Below are positions 17,694 through 25,515 of a DNA stretch of 64,000 bases, one piece after another. Location: assembly GCF_000519305.1 (NCBI RefSeq), contig NZ_JAFG01000005.1, forward strand, positions 186,190 through 250,189, written 5' to 3'. Each line of letters starts with the position of its first letter. The first letter of the stretch is position 1. The notes under the pieces were generated by a model, which was not told the origin of the DNA, did no database searches, and saw nothing but the letters and a program-made list of their open reading frames with translations. This DNA comes from Mesorhizobium ciceri WSM4083. GTDB lineage: Bacteria > Pseudomonadota > Alphaproteobacteria > Rhizobiales > Rhizobiaceae. The position numbers and the translations under genes were made by a program.

Positions 17694-17724
17694 GGCTGGA
17701 GCGGAGGGTTGTTCCGCCCCAGCC
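17694..17724 (-). terminator. Long hairpin after the short-chain dehydrogenase gene
   Basis: 12-bp stem with one mismatch (17694-17705 with 17713-17724), 7-base loop, 16 bp beyond the dehydrogenase stop codon on the minus strand. No T-run follows. Confidence 0.5.
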
Positions 17725-17739
17725 GGAAATCTCTGCGGA

Positions 17740-18486
17740 TCAGGCGTTGGCGCCGCCATCGATGGTCAGAGCAGCGCCGGTGACGAAGCGGCCTTCCGGG
17801 CCTGCGAGCCAGGCGACCATGCCGGCAATGTCCTCGGCCTTGCCGAAGCGCGGTGTTGCCATCTTCCGGCGCTGGTGTTCGGCATGCGGGCCGTCGGCCG
17901 GGTTCATGTCGGTGTCGGTCGAGCCGGGGTGGACGACATTGGCGGTGATGCCGCGCGGGCCGAGGTCGCGCGCCAGCGCCTTGGTCAGGCCGACCAGCGC
18001 CGCCTTGCTGGCTGAATAGGCCGTGAGGCTGCCGTCGGTCGCCCTCTCGGCAAGGTTGCTGCCGATCGAGATGATCCTGCCGCCCTCACCCATATGCACG
18101 GCCGCCGCCTTCGAAGCGATGAACGGGGCCCGGAGATTGACCTCCATGGTCTCGTCGAAATCGGCGAGCGACAGCGTGTCGATGGGGGCAGCGCGCCAGA
18201 TCCCTGCGCTGTTCACCAGGATGTCGAGCCGGCCGAAGGCGGTCACGGCGTCGTCGACCGCCTTGTCTATGGCGACCGCATCGCGGTTGTCGGCCTTGAT
18301 CGCGATGGCGCGGCCACCCTCGGCCTCTATCTCGGCGACAACCGAGCGAGCCTGCTCCTCGCCATGCACATAAGTCAGCGCGACACTGGCGCCGTCGGCC
18401 GCGAGCCGTCGCGCAATTGCCGCACCGATGCCGCGACTGCCGCCGGTGACGAGCGCGGCCTTGCCGCCCAGTTGGTTGGATGACAT
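17740..18486 (-). CDS. Short-chain dehydrogenase/reductase (SDR)
   Basis: 248 residues. ATG 18486 is chosen because GGAGAAATCG stands immediately upstream; an earlier in-frame ATG lies before that site. Classical SDR motifs are present: Thr-Gly-Gly-Ser-Arg-Gly-Ile-Gly near 15-22 for cofactor binding, Asn-Ser-Ala-Gly, catalytic Ser and Tyr-Ser-Ala-Ser-Lys. It is probably an NADP(H)-dependent oxidoreductase; the substrate cannot be told from sequence. It is transcribed divergently from a TetR regulator across a 98-bp region holding two inverted operator copies, so it is likely that regulator's target. Confidence 0.9.
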   Translation of the reverse strand: MSSNQLGGKAALVTGGSRGIGAAIARRLAADGASVALTYVHGEEQARSVVAEIEAEGGRAIAIKADNRDAVAIDKAVDDAVTAFGRLDILVNSAGIWRAAPIDTLSLADFDETMEVNLRAPFIASKAAAVHMGEGGRIISIGSNLAERATDGSLTAYSASKAALVGLTKALARDLGPRGITANVVHPGSTDTDMNPADGPHAEHQRRKMATPRFGKAEDIAGMVAWLAGPEGRFVTGAALTIDGGANA

Positions 18487-18505
18487 CGATTTCTCCTTTT
18501 GTAAC

Positions 18506-18566
18506 GATCGATACATAAATATCTGTCAGCCTTGCCCGTCGGCGTCAACTTAATTATGTATCGATC
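18506..18566. promoter_or_regulatory. Paired inverted operators between SDR and TetR genes
   Basis: GATCGATACATAA at 18506-18518 and its exact inverse at 18554-18566. Each half contains the near-palindrome GTATCGATC. The arrangement suggests that the TetR protein represses both divergent promoters. Confidence 0.6.
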
Positions 18567-18584
18567 AACACAGAAAAGAGCATC

Positions 18585-19199
18585 ATGTCGGAACGAGGCC
18601 GCCCCCGCACCTTCGATCGAACCGCAGCCCTGCGTCGCGCCATGCAGGTGTTTTGGGCGCGCGGTTACGAAGGCGCATCGATGAGCGAGCTGACCGCCGC
18701 CATGGGCATCAACTCGCCCAGCCTCTACGCTGCCTTCGGCAGCAAGGAGGCGCTGTTCCTGGAGGCGACGGATTTTTATTCACACACCGAGGGTGCCGAC
18801 ATCTGGCTGGCATTGGATGAGGCTCCGACCGCGCGGTTGGCGATCGAACAATTCCTGTGCCTGACGGCGAAAGCCTATTCGCAGAACGATCGCCCGCAGG
18901 GCTGCCTGATCACGCTCGGCGCGCTGCATCAGGATTCGAGCCGCGGCGCCATCTGCGATGATCTTCGCCGTCGTCGTGCCGAAAACCACAGCGCCCTGCA
19001 AAAGCGTCTGGAGCGCGGCGTTGCCGAAGGCGAATTGCCCGCGGATTTCGATTCGAATGCCGCCGCGACCTTTTTCGCCACGGTCCAGCACGGCATGTCG
19101 ATACAGGCGCGTGACGGTGCCTCACATGATGCCCTGCTGGCGACGGTGGCCGGGGCCATGGCGGCCTGGAGGACGCTGGCCGGCGGCAGCGCGGCGTGA
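18585..19199 (+). CDS. TetR-family transcriptional regulator
   Basis: 204 residues. An N-terminal helix-turn-helix (about 10-55) with Arg-Gly-Tyr-Glu-Gly-Ala-Ser-Met and Ser-Leu-Tyr-Ala-Ala-Phe-Gly-Ser-Lys is followed by a helical ligand domain. The branch resembles regulators next to oxidoreductase genes, with a Cys-Leu-Ile segment in the middle domain. It is divergent from the SDR gene and almost certainly controls it and itself through the inverted sites in the shared 98-bp region. The inducer is unknown. The rhodanese gene starts 54 bp downstream on the same strand. Confidence 0.9.
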   Translation: MSERGRPRTFDRTAALRRAMQVFWARGYEGASMSELTAAMGINSPSLYAAFGSKEALFLEATDFYSHTEGADIWLALDEAPTARLAIEQFLCLTAKAYSQNDRPQGCLITLGALHQDSSRGAICDDLRRRRAENHSALQKRLERGVAEGELPADFDSNAAATFFATVQHGMSIQARDGASHDALLATVAGAMAAWRTLAGGSAA

Positions 19200-19253
19200 C
19201 AAACGCCGGCTGGTGTGCTCGAAATCCGCCAGCAAGGCCGGAGGGATGAGAGC

Positions 19254-19649
19254 GTGAAAAAGGGTTATCGCGAGCTGCTGGACGAGGCGAACGCCGTGAT
19301 CGAGGTGGTTTCGCCGGAGGAAGCGGCCGGGCTGCTCGACGATGAAGACACGATCTTCGTTGACCTGCGCGATCCCCGCGAGGTGGAACGCGATGGCAGA
19401 ATTCCGGGCGCCAAACATGTCACGCGCGGCATGCTGGAATTCTGGATCGACCCAGAAAGCCCCTATCACAAGCCGTTCTTCGCCTCGGGAAAGAGCTTCG
19501 TGTTCTTCTGCGCCGGCGGCTGGCGCTCGGCGCTGGCCACAAAGACGGCGCAGGATATGGGGCTTTCGCCGGTCAAGCACATCCTTGGCGGCTACACCGC
19601 CTGGAAGGCCGCCGGACTGCCGGTCGAACCCGGCGAGAAGAAGAAATAA
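19254..19649 (+). CDS. Rhodanese-like sulfurtransferase domain protein
   Basis: Single rhodanese domain. GTG 19254, preceded by GGAGG nine bases upstream, gives 131 residues; an earlier GTG (19215) lacks such a site. Key features: Val-Asp-Leu-Arg-Asp-Pro-Arg-Glu and the active loop Phe-Cys86-Ala-Gly-Gly-Trp-Arg-Ser, with the persulfide-forming cysteine intact, then a Leu-Gly-Gly-Tyr-Thr-Ala-Trp tail. Cytosolic; sulfur carrier or thiosulfate:acceptor transfer is the family role, but the acceptor is unknown. May be read through from the TetR gene. Confidence 0.9.
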   Translation: MKKGYRELLDEANAVIEVVSPEEAAGLLDDEDTIFVDLRDPREVERDGRIPGAKHVTRGMLEFWIDPESPYHKPFFASGKSFVFFCAGGWRSALATKTAQDMGLSPVKHILGGYTAWKAAGLPVEPGEKKK

Positions 19650-19662
19650 TCTCGACCGCCGC

Positions 19663-20571
19663 TCAATGCAGCAGCAATGGCTCGCGATTCGTCACGAAGC
19701 CGACCGCGTGTTCGACCACACCCTTGTCGGCGAGAATACGGCGGTGGCCAAGCCCGTCGGCCCAGTAGAGCCGCACATGGCCGCCGGCGCCGGCATAGCG
19801 CCTTGCGTGATCGGCCGAGACTTCGCGGTCATCCGGCGCGTGGATGACCAGGGTCGGCACCGGGGCCTGGGCAAGCTGGCGGTCGCCGGTGAATTCGTGC
19901 AGCGGCCGGCCGGAAAGATGCTCGACCCGGTCCGCCATGGCGGCTTGGGAGCGCGGGCCTACATTCAGCATATGACTGAAGTCGGCAAAGATCGCCGGCA
20001 GCGAACTGGGCGCCGCGATCAGCACCAGGCGTCCGGCCGCCAGCGGCGGGATGTTCTTGACCGAACCGGCGATGGCGTTGGCGGCGACGGCGCCGCCGAA
20101 GGAATGGCCGACCACTGCCACGAAGGGGCCGAACCACTCGCCGGCAACCCGCACCGCGTCCACGGCATTGACCATGTTGAGGCGCCTGCCCTGCGACTGG
20201 CCGTGGCCAGGCAGGTCAAGCGAAACGACCCTGTAGCCGGCGGCGCGATAACCTTCGATCAAGGCGCGCATATATTCGGTGCGCGAGCGCCAGCCATGCA
20301 CGACGAGCACCGTGCCGGCAACGCCCCTGCCCGGCTCGGGCCGGAACTCGTGCACCATGACGCAGCCGGTCGCGGTCTTCAGCCGGTGATGACGCGCCTC
20401 GGTCATGAACCCGGCCGCACGGTCGACTGCGCGGCGCTCGCCTTCGCTGAGCGCCTTGACATTCGGGGTGCGGCAGAACAATTCGAACGCCGCGCGTCCG
20501 CTGAGCCGCGGCGCGACACGCTCTGCCGCACCGAACACGCCCCGGATGACCTTCAGCCCGAATGATGCCAT
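19663..20571 (-). CDS. Alpha/beta hydrolase
   Basis: 302 residues. It has the oxyanion-region Val-His-Gly-Trp, a nucleophile elbow Gly-His-Ser-Phe-Gly-Gly, and late Asp (His-Ala-Pro-Asp-Asp) and His (Gly-Leu-Gly-His-Arg) residues completing a Ser-Asp-His triad. No signal peptide, so probably cytosolic; an esterase or lipase-like enzyme with unknown substrate. Divergent from a MarR gene 47 bp away, with two operator-like palindromes in between, so its expression is probably controlled by that regulator. Confidence 0.85.
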   Translation of the reverse strand: MASFGLKVIRGVFGAAERVAPRLSGRAAFELFCRTPNVKALSEGERRAVDRAAGFMTEARHHRLKTATGCVMVHEFRPEPGRGVAGTVLVVHGWRSRTEYMRALIEGYRAAGYRVVSLDLPGHGQSQGRRLNMVNAVDAVRVAGEWFGPFVAVVGHSFGGAVAANAIAGSVKNIPPLAAGRLVLIAAPSSLPAIFADFSHMLNVGPRSQAAMADRVEHLSGRPLHEFTGDRQLAQAPVPTLVIHAPDDREVSADHARRYAGAGGHVRLYWADGLGHRRILADKGVVEHAVGFVTNREPLLLH

Positions 20572-20590
20572 AGTGAAAATCCATCCATAC

Positions 20591-20624
20591 GTTCAAGCAT
20601 GAACATAATAGTTCAAAGATGAAC
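20591..20624. promoter_or_regulatory. Two tandem MarR-type palindromes, one covering the marR start codon
   Basis: GTTCA-N4-TGAAC at 20591-20604 and again at 20611-20624, exactly 20 bp apart (two helical turns). The second includes the ATG at 20619. A CATAAT -10-like box (20604-20609) lies between them. Confidence 0.65.
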
Positions 20625-21071
20625 AATAAACAAGAGCTGCCTTGGGACAACCCGCGTTTCCGCAACTGGGTCGCGGTGGCGCGCGCCTGCCATGTGCTGG
20701 AGCGCACGCTGGCGGTGAAGCTGGCGCCGCTCGACCTGAAGCCGGCGCAGCTCGACGTGCTGATGAACCTCTATCGCCACCCCGGCATGTCGCAGCACGA
20801 TCTTGCCCGCAAGCTGCTCGTCGGCCGTTCCAACATCACCATGCTTTTGCCGCAGCTGGAAGCGCGTGGCTTGCTGCGCCGGGAAGGCGACGAGAAGGAC
20901 AAGCGCATCCTGCGGCTCGCCCTCACCGAGGCCGGCGAGGCGCTGCTGATGCAGGCGCTGAAAGTGCATATGGCGCTGATCGAGAAGGCGATGAGCCAGT
21001 CGACGCCGGAACAATGTGACATGATCGGCGAGCAGATGCGCAAGATCTATGATGTGCTGAAGGAGGCGTGA
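20619..21071 (+). CDS. MarR-family transcriptional regulator
   Basis: 150 residues, winged helix core about 30-110 with Gln-His-Asp-Leu-Ala-Arg-Lys-Leu-Leu and the wing Arg-Glu-Gly-Asp-Glu-Lys-Asp-Lys-Arg. MarR dimers bind short palindromes and release them on binding small phenolic or oxidant ligands. No ribosome site precedes the ATG, and the nearest -10-like box ends only nine bases before it, so the transcript may be leaderless. Divergent from the hydrolase gene, its likely target. Confidence 0.9.
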   Translation: MNNKQELPWDNPRFRNWVAVARACHVLERTLAVKLAPLDLKPAQLDVLMNLYRHPGMSQHDLARKLLVGRSNITMLLPQLEARGLLRREGDEKDKRILRLALTEAGEALLMQALKVHMALIEKAMSQSTPEQCDMIGEQMRKIYDVLKEA

Positions 21072-21086
21072 CGGCCTTTCAGCCCG

Positions 21087-21698
21087 CTACCACATCGTCT
21101 TCTTCGCCCGTTCCGGCCATTCCTTGTCGTAGGTTTCGCCATCGATGTTCTTGCGGCTGGTGATTTCCAGGATCTGCCCGGGCGTCGGCAGCGACTTCGG
21201 GTCGACATGCCTTGCCGGGTTCCACAGCTCGGAGCGGACGATGGCCCGGGCGCATTGGAAATAGACCGAATCGATGTCGACGACGGTTACCGATCGCGCC
21301 GCCTTGCCGTCCACCGTGAATGACGCGCACAGCGCTGTATCCGTCGTGATATGAGCGCGGCCGTTGACGCGCAGCGTCGTGCCGGAGCCCGGCACCAGGA
21401 ATAGCAGGCCGACGCGCGGGTCGCGGATGATGTTTTTCAGCGAATCGGCGCGGTTGTTGCCGCGTCGGTCCGGCATCATCAGCGTCTTCGGATCATGGAT
21501 GCGCACGAAGCCGGCGAGATCGCCGCGTGGCGAACAGTCCAGCCCCTCCGGCCCGCTGGTTGCCAGCCCGACAAAGGGCGAGGCTTCGATGAAGGCGGCA
21601 TATTCGGGAATGATTTGGTCGAGTTCCTTGACCAGTGAGGCCTCGCCTGGAACGCCATAGAGCGCCTCGAGCTGCTCGACCGTGGTGATGACGGACAT
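21087..21698 (-). CDS. FMN-binding PPOX-type flavoprotein (MSMEG_1061-like)
   Basis: 203 residues from ATG 21698, which follows GGAGGCGAG; the longer frame upstream has no such site. Split-barrel flavin fold: Phe-Val-Gly-Leu-Ala-Thr-Ser-Gly, Asp-Cys-Ser-Pro-Arg-Gly-Asp, then Pro-Asp-Arg-Arg-Gly-Asn-Asn-Arg-Asp/Ala region and Leu-Arg-Val-Asn-Gly-Arg-Ala. These are typical of the pyridoxamine 5'-phosphate oxidase superfamily subgroup often named MSMEG_1061, which binds FMN. It is not expected to be the vitamin B6 enzyme; substrate unknown. Convergent with marR. Confidence 0.85.
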   Translation of the reverse strand: MSVITTVEQLEALYGVPGEASLVKELDQIIPEYAAFIEASPFVGLATSGPEGLDCSPRGDLAGFVRIHDPKTLMMPDRRGNNRADSLKNIIRDPRVGLLFLVPGSGTTLRVNGRAHITTDTALCASFTVDGKAARSVTVVDIDSVYFQCARAIVRSELWNPARHVDPKSLPTPGQILEITSRKNIDGETYDKEWPERAKKTMW

Positions 21699-21771
21699 TT
21701 TTCTCGCCTCCAGACCTTTGCCGGCGCTACGCCATCTCGATGACGTTTTGACGACAATGAGGGGAATCAAT

Positions 21772-22125
21772 CTAGCGGTCCCGGCTGAGGCCCTTTTCCG
21801 CAAGCTCCGCGAGATAGGCTTCCCAGCGCGCATTCTTTTCGTGGCCGAGCGTGTGCAGGTAATTCCAGGTGAAGATGCCGGTGTCGTGGAAATCGTCGAA
21901 GGTGATGCGCACGGCGTAGTTGCCGACCGGCTCTATCTTCAGGATTGCCACATTGCGCTTGCCGGGGACCGTCACCCGCTGTTCGGGCGAATGGCCTTGC
22001 ACTTCGGCCGATGGCGAGGCGACGCGCAGCAGTTCGGCCGGCAATTCGAACGGATGGTGGTCGGGAAATGTGACGGACAGAAGTTTGCGGTCCTTCGAGA
22101 CCCGGAGTTCTTTCGGTGCGGTCAT
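21772..22125 (-). CDS. DUF971 (gamma-butyrobetaine hydroxylase N-terminal-like) protein
   Basis: 117 residues from ATG 22125; a GTG eight codons earlier has its purine stretch too close. The protein has the DUF971 pattern: Pro-x-Glu-Leu-Arg-Val, Phe-Glu-Leu-Pro-Ala-Glu-Leu-Leu-Arg, and a C-terminal Trp-Asn-Tyr-Leu-His-Thr-Leu-Gly. The fold is shared with the N-terminal domain of gamma-butyrobetaine hydroxylase and proteins linked to Fe-S cluster handling. It is divergent from moaA, whose product is an Fe-S enzyme, so a supporting role is possible but unproven. Confidence 0.85.
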   Translation of the reverse strand: MTAPKELRVSKDRKLLSVTFPDHHPFELPAELLRVASPSAEVQGHSPEQRVTVPGKRNVAILKIEPVGNYAVRITFDDFHDTGIFTWNYLHTLGHEKNARWEAYLAELAEKGLSRDR

Positions 22126-22197
22126 GCTGTTCGATCCCGTATCATCCACCCTTCCCTACGCCGCTTCGCCAAACGGGAAAAGACCTGACAAGGCCGA

Positions 22198-22299
22198 CCG
22201 ACATGCGATGTCGGCTGAGAGATGTTACCAAAGATCAACACCGGCTATCTTGAATGCCAGGCCGTATCGTATCACATAGCGGTATATAACGACGTCGTT
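22198..22299 (+). promoter_or_regulatory. moaA leader: hairpin and 12-bp palindrome
   Basis: A 7-bp hairpin with a 3-base loop (22198-22204 with 22208-22214) and a perfect palindrome AACGACGTCGTT (22288-22299) that starts inside a TATATA stretch, 20 bp before the moaA start. Either may be regulatory. No known riboswitch consensus is matched. Confidence 0.35.
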
Positions 22300-22318
22300 C
22301 ACGGGAAGCGCTTGAAGC

Positions 22319-23314
22319 ATGGACATGATCGACCCCTTTGGTCGCACGATCAGCTATCTCAGAGTGTCGGTCACCGACCGCTGCGATTTCCGCTGCACCT
22401 ATTGCATGGCCGAGGACATGGCCTTCCTGCCGAAGAAGGACCTGCTGTCGCTGGAAGAGCTCGACCGGCTGTGCACGGTTTTCATCGAAAAGGGTGTCAG
22501 GCGATTGCGTCTGACCGGCGGTGAACCGCTGGTGCGCAAGAACATCATGCATCTGGTGCGCCAGCTGTCGCGGCATCTCGACAGCGGCGCGCTGGAAGAA
22601 CTGACGCTGACCACCAACGGCTCGCAGCTGTCGCGCTTTGCCGCCGAACTCGCCGATTGCGGCGTCAAGCGCATCAACGTGTCGCTCGATACGCTCGATG
22701 CCGACAAGTTCCACAAGATCACCCGCTGGGGCCATCTCGACAAGGTCATGCAAGGCATCGATGCCGCGCAGGCGGCCGGGCTGAAGGTCAAGCTCAACGC
22801 GGTGGCGCTGAAGGATTTCAACGACGCCGAGCTGCCCGAGATGATGCGCTGGGCGCATGGCCGCGGCATGGATTTGACGGTCATCGAAACCATGCCGATG
22901 GGCGAAATCGACGCCGACCGCACCGACCAGTATCTGCCGCTTTCGCTGCTGCGCGCGTCGCTGGAGCGCCAGTTCACGCTGACCGACATTCCCTTCAAGA
23001 CCGGCGGCCCGGCGCGCTACGTTCAGGTCGCCGAGACCGGCGGACGACTCGGCTTCATCACGCCGATGACGCATAATTTCTGCGAAAGCTGCAACCGCGT
23101 CCGGCTGACCTGCACCGGCACGCTCTATATGTGCCTGGGCCAGGAAGATGCCGCCGATCTCCGTGCGCCCTTGCGCGCCTCCGAGGGCAACGAGTTGGTC
23201 GCCGATGCAATAGACGAAGCCATCGGCCGCAAGCCCAAGGGCCACGACTTCATCATCGACCGCCGCACCAGCCGCCCATCGGTATCGCGCCACATGAGCG
23301 TCACCGGCGGCTGA
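22319..23314 (+). CDS. moaA: GTP 3',8-cyclase MoaA
   Basis: 331 residues. Radical-SAM cluster Cys22-x3-Cys26-x2-Cys29, the Gly-Gly-Glu-Pro SAM motif at 67-70, a C-terminal second cluster Cys255-x2-Cys258-x13-Cys272, and the terminal Gly-Gly needed for activity. It converts GTP to 3',8-cyclo-7,8-dihydro-GTP, the first step of molybdenum cofactor synthesis, followed by MoaC (encoded at 59653). ATG 22319 or the ATG two codons later could be used. Not in an operon with other moa genes in this window. Confidence 0.96.
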   Translation: MDMIDPFGRTISYLRVSVTDRCDFRCTYCMAEDMAFLPKKDLLSLEELDRLCTVFIEKGVRRLRLTGGEPLVRKNIMHLVRQLSRHLDSGALEELTLTTNGSQLSRFAAELADCGVKRINVSLDTLDADKFHKITRWGHLDKVMQGIDAAQAAGLKVKLNAVALKDFNDAELPEMMRWAHGRGMDLTVIETMPMGEIDADRTDQYLPLSLLRASLERQFTLTDIPFKTGGPARYVQVAETGGRLGFITPMTHNFCESCNRVRLTCTGTLYMCLGQEDAADLRAPLRASEGNELVADAIDEAIGRKPKGHDFIIDRRTSRPSVSRHMSVTGG

Positions 23315-23368
23315 TCTTTTCGCAAAATTCATGCAAGATCGCTTCGGGATCATGACCTCGAGGCGAGC

Positions 23369-23839
23369 ATGCGGCTGCACTTTTCATTCCTGGCCATTGC
23401 GACAATAGCAGCAACCAGTGCGGTCGCCGCGCCGTTCACTTATGTGAACGGGCGCTTCGGCACCGTCTGCACCTTTCCCGACGAGATCTTCACCGATCGC
23501 CAGCCGGAGCCCGAAAATGGCGACGGACAGCAATGGCTGAGCGCCGATGGCGCCAGCCTGATCTGCTCCGGCATCCTCAACATAGACAACGATACGCCGA
23601 AGGGCTTTGTGGCGGCCGAGAAGGCCAGCGATGAAGCCGGCTACAAGGTGACCTATGGCAAGGCCGGCAGCGATTGGGCGGTGCTGTCGGGCGTTAAGGA
23701 TGGAAAGATCTTTTACGAGCGACGTCTGTTTGGGAGAGACGGTATCATCCGCACGGTCTGGGTCGACTACCCTCCGGCCCTGAAGTCGAAATACGACCCG
23801 CTGGTCGGCGCCATCGTCGGCAGTCTCAAGGGGCCATGA
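23369..23839 (+). CDS. Small secreted protein of unknown function
   Basis: 156 residues with a clean signal peptide (1-20, Ala-Val-Ala-Ala). The mature protein has two cysteines (Thr-Val-Cys-Thr-Phe and Leu-Ile-Cys-Ser) likely to form a disulfide, aromatic-rich beta-like segments and a Lys-Ser-Lys-Tyr-Asp-Pro-Leu-Val C-terminal helix. The ending resembles that of other rhizobial secreted proteins of unknown role. No enzyme motif seen. It starts 54 bp after moaA. Confidence 0.65.
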   Translation: MRLHFSFLAIATIAATSAVAAPFTYVNGRFGTVCTFPDEIFTDRQPEPENGDGQQWLSADGASLICSGILNIDNDTPKGFVAAEKASDEAGYKVTYGKAGSDWAVLSGVKDGKIFYERRLFGRDGIIRTVWVDYPPALKSKYDPLVGAIVGSLKGP

Positions 23840-23959
23840 CGGTTTCGGACCACACCCCAGAAAAAGTCTTGTTCGCGAACCGCAGCCGGATTTACGGCCA
23901 GTCTGTTCCAGCCTAGCCTTTCCCTGGAAGCGGCTCTTCGCTCACAGGGGGAATACATC

Positions 23960-24319
23960 ATGCGCAAACTCGTTCTTACTCTGGCATTGCTTGGTCTCGC
24001 GGCCGTGCCCGCAGCGGCGCAGTCGATCGGCGGCACCTATACCGTCGCCGGCACCAACTTCGACGGCTCGGCCTATGGCGGCGAGGCAACCATCGCGCTG
24101 ACCAGCGGAACGACCTGCACCATCCATTGGGAGACGGGTGGCTCATCTTCCGATGGCATCTGCATGCGCAACGACGACGCCTTCTCCGCCGGCTATGTCA
24201 TGGGCAAGGATATCGGCCTTGTCGTCTACAAGATGATGGATGACGGCTCGCTGCATGGTCTGTGGACCATCGCCGGCAAGGAAGGCAATGGCACCGAAGT
24301 GCTGACGCCGAAGAAATAA
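23960..24319 (+). CDS. Small secreted beta-rich protein of unknown function
   Basis: 119 residues. Signal peptide 1-20 (Ala-Ala-Ala-Gln), then a Gly-Gly-Thr-Tyr-Thr-Val-x-Gly-Thr-Asn-Phe-Asp-Gly opening and repeated Gly/Thr-rich beta strands with two cysteines (Thr-Cys-Thr-Ile and Ile-Cys-Met) that could pair. Conserved-looking short exported proteins of this type occur in rhizobia, function unknown. It has its own strong terminator, so it is probably monocistronic. Confidence 0.7.
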   Translation: MRKLVLTLALLGLAAVPAAAQSIGGTYTVAGTNFDGSAYGGEATIALTSGTTCTIHWETGGSSSDGICMRNDDAFSAGYVMGKDIGLVVYKMMDDGSLHGLWTIAGKEGNGTEVLTPKK

Positions 24320-24340
24320 GTGCGCCATCGCAGGTGATCT

Positions 24341-24370
24341 GCTGGGCCACAAACAAGGCTGTGGCCCAGC
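24341..24370 (+). terminator. Strong hairpin after the secreted beta-rich protein
   Basis: 11-bp perfect stem (24341-24351 with 24360-24370), 8-base loop, followed by a T-rich but interrupted tail. Confidence 0.75.
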
Positions 24371-24472
24371 CCTTTGCTGTTGCTGTTTCATGCCCGGCTG
24401 TTACAGGCTTACTGCCTAAAGCGAGTCGCGGTTGAACGGATTCAGGCGACGCGCTTCAGGTCTTTGTTTCCT

Positions 24473-24519
24473 ATGCATGTCGTTTCCCCAAAACGAGGTC
24501 ACTTTTGGGCGACATGCAT
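24473..24519. repeat. Dispersed ATGCATGTCG...CGACATGCAT palindromic repeat
   Basis: Ten-base outer arms plus CCCAAAA/TTTTGGG inner arms, with a four-base insertion in the left arm and a 9-base centre. It lies across the 5' region of the DMT transporter frame. I recognise this motif as a common intergenic repeat of Mesorhizobium-type genomes. Confidence 0.65.
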
Positions 24520-24539
24520 TAGCAGAACCGGTAGCCGTC

Positions 24540-25460
24540 TTGCCCTTGTCACCAAATATTCGCGGCGCGTTGTTCATGGTGGTGGCGATGGCCGGCTTCT
24601 GCCTCAATGACGCCATCACCAAATACTCGTCGCAATCGATGAACATGGCGCAGGTCATGTTGATCCGTGGCGCTTTCGCTTCGCTTTTCGTCGGCTTACT
24701 CGCCTGGCAGCGCGGCGCGCTCGCCCGCCCGGGCTCGATGCTGCAGCCTCTGGTGGCCTTGCGGGTGGTCAGCGAGGCCGGCGCCACGGTGAGTTTTCTC
24801 GTCGCCCTCGCCCATTTGCCGATCGCCGATGTTTCGGCGGTGCTGCAGGCGCTGCCACTGGCGGTGACGATGGGGGCCGCACTCGTCTTTGGCGAGGCTG
24901 TCGGCTGGCGGCGCTGGCTGGCCATCGCCATCGGATTTGCCGGCGTGCTGATCATCGTGCGGCCTGGCTTCGAAGGGTTCAGCATCTACTCGCTGGCGGC
25001 GCTTGCCAGCGTCGCCTGTTGTGCGGTGCGCGATCTCGCAACCAAGCGGATCCCCAAGGCTATTCCGACATTGCTGGTGTCGACGGCAACCGCGCTTGCC
25101 ATGACCATCGTCGGTGCGGCGCTGTTGCCGGCAATGGGCGGCTGGACGCCGATGACGGGGGACAGCACAGCCCTGCTGGCCCTGGCCGCGGTGCTGGTGG
25201 TGATCGGCTACCAGTTCATCATCATGGCGATGCGGGCGGGCGACATCTCCTTCATCGCGCCGTTCCGCTACACGGCCCTGATCTGGTCGATCCTGCTTGG
25301 CCTGTTCATCTTCGCCGACATTCCCGATCTGCCGATGATCGTCGGCGCCACCATCATCATCGGCTCCGGCCTCTATGCGCTCTACCGTGAGCGGATCGTC
25401 GGCCGGCGAAAGATCGTTGCCGAAAGCACGGGGCCAACCATGGTTCCGGACGGAATCTAG
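24540..25460 (+). CDS. EamA/DMT-family transporter
   Basis: About 306 residues from TTG 24540, which gives a family-like Met-Pro-Leu-Ser-Pro-Asn-Ile-Arg-Gly N-terminus. The open frame reaches back to TTG 24432 and ATG 24477, but those starts would translate the palindromic repeat. Ten hydrophobic helices in two EamA halves, each with the usual short amphipathic link; early Asn-Asp-Ala motif. DMT proteins export amino acids, nucleotides or other metabolites across the inner membrane; substrate unknown. No clear ribosome site at any candidate start. Confidence 0.85.
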   Translation: MPLSPNIRGALFMVVAMAGFCLNDAITKYSSQSMNMAQVMLIRGAFASLFVGLLAWQRGALARPGSMLQPLVALRVVSEAGATVSFLVALAHLPIADVSAVLQALPLAVTMGAALVFGEAVGWRRWLAIAIGFAGVLIIVRPGFEGFSIYSLAALASVACCAVRDLATKRIPKAIPTLLVSTATALAMTIVGAALLPAMGGWTPMTGDSTALLALAAVLVVIGYQFIIMAMRAGDISFIAPFRYTALIWSILLGLFIFADIPDLPMIVGATIIIGSGLYALYRERIVGRRKIVAESTGPTMVPDGI

Positions 25461-25515
25461 CCAGATCATTGAAGGTTCTTGTGATTTCCGACGGCTGGCG
25501 TACAGGCTTCGTGGC

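Noticed and set aside
20591..20624. Alphaproteobacterial LexA box (GTTC-N7-GTTC)
   Set aside because: The second half is TGAAC four bases after the first, a palindrome rather than a GTTC direct repeat at N7 spacing.
22205..22260. GGCTGAGA-like sequence resembling a TPP riboswitch core before moaA
   Set aside because: The rest of the conserved core (the GGGG...GC part and the ACCC...GAACCTGAT part) is absent, and moaA is not a thiamine gene.
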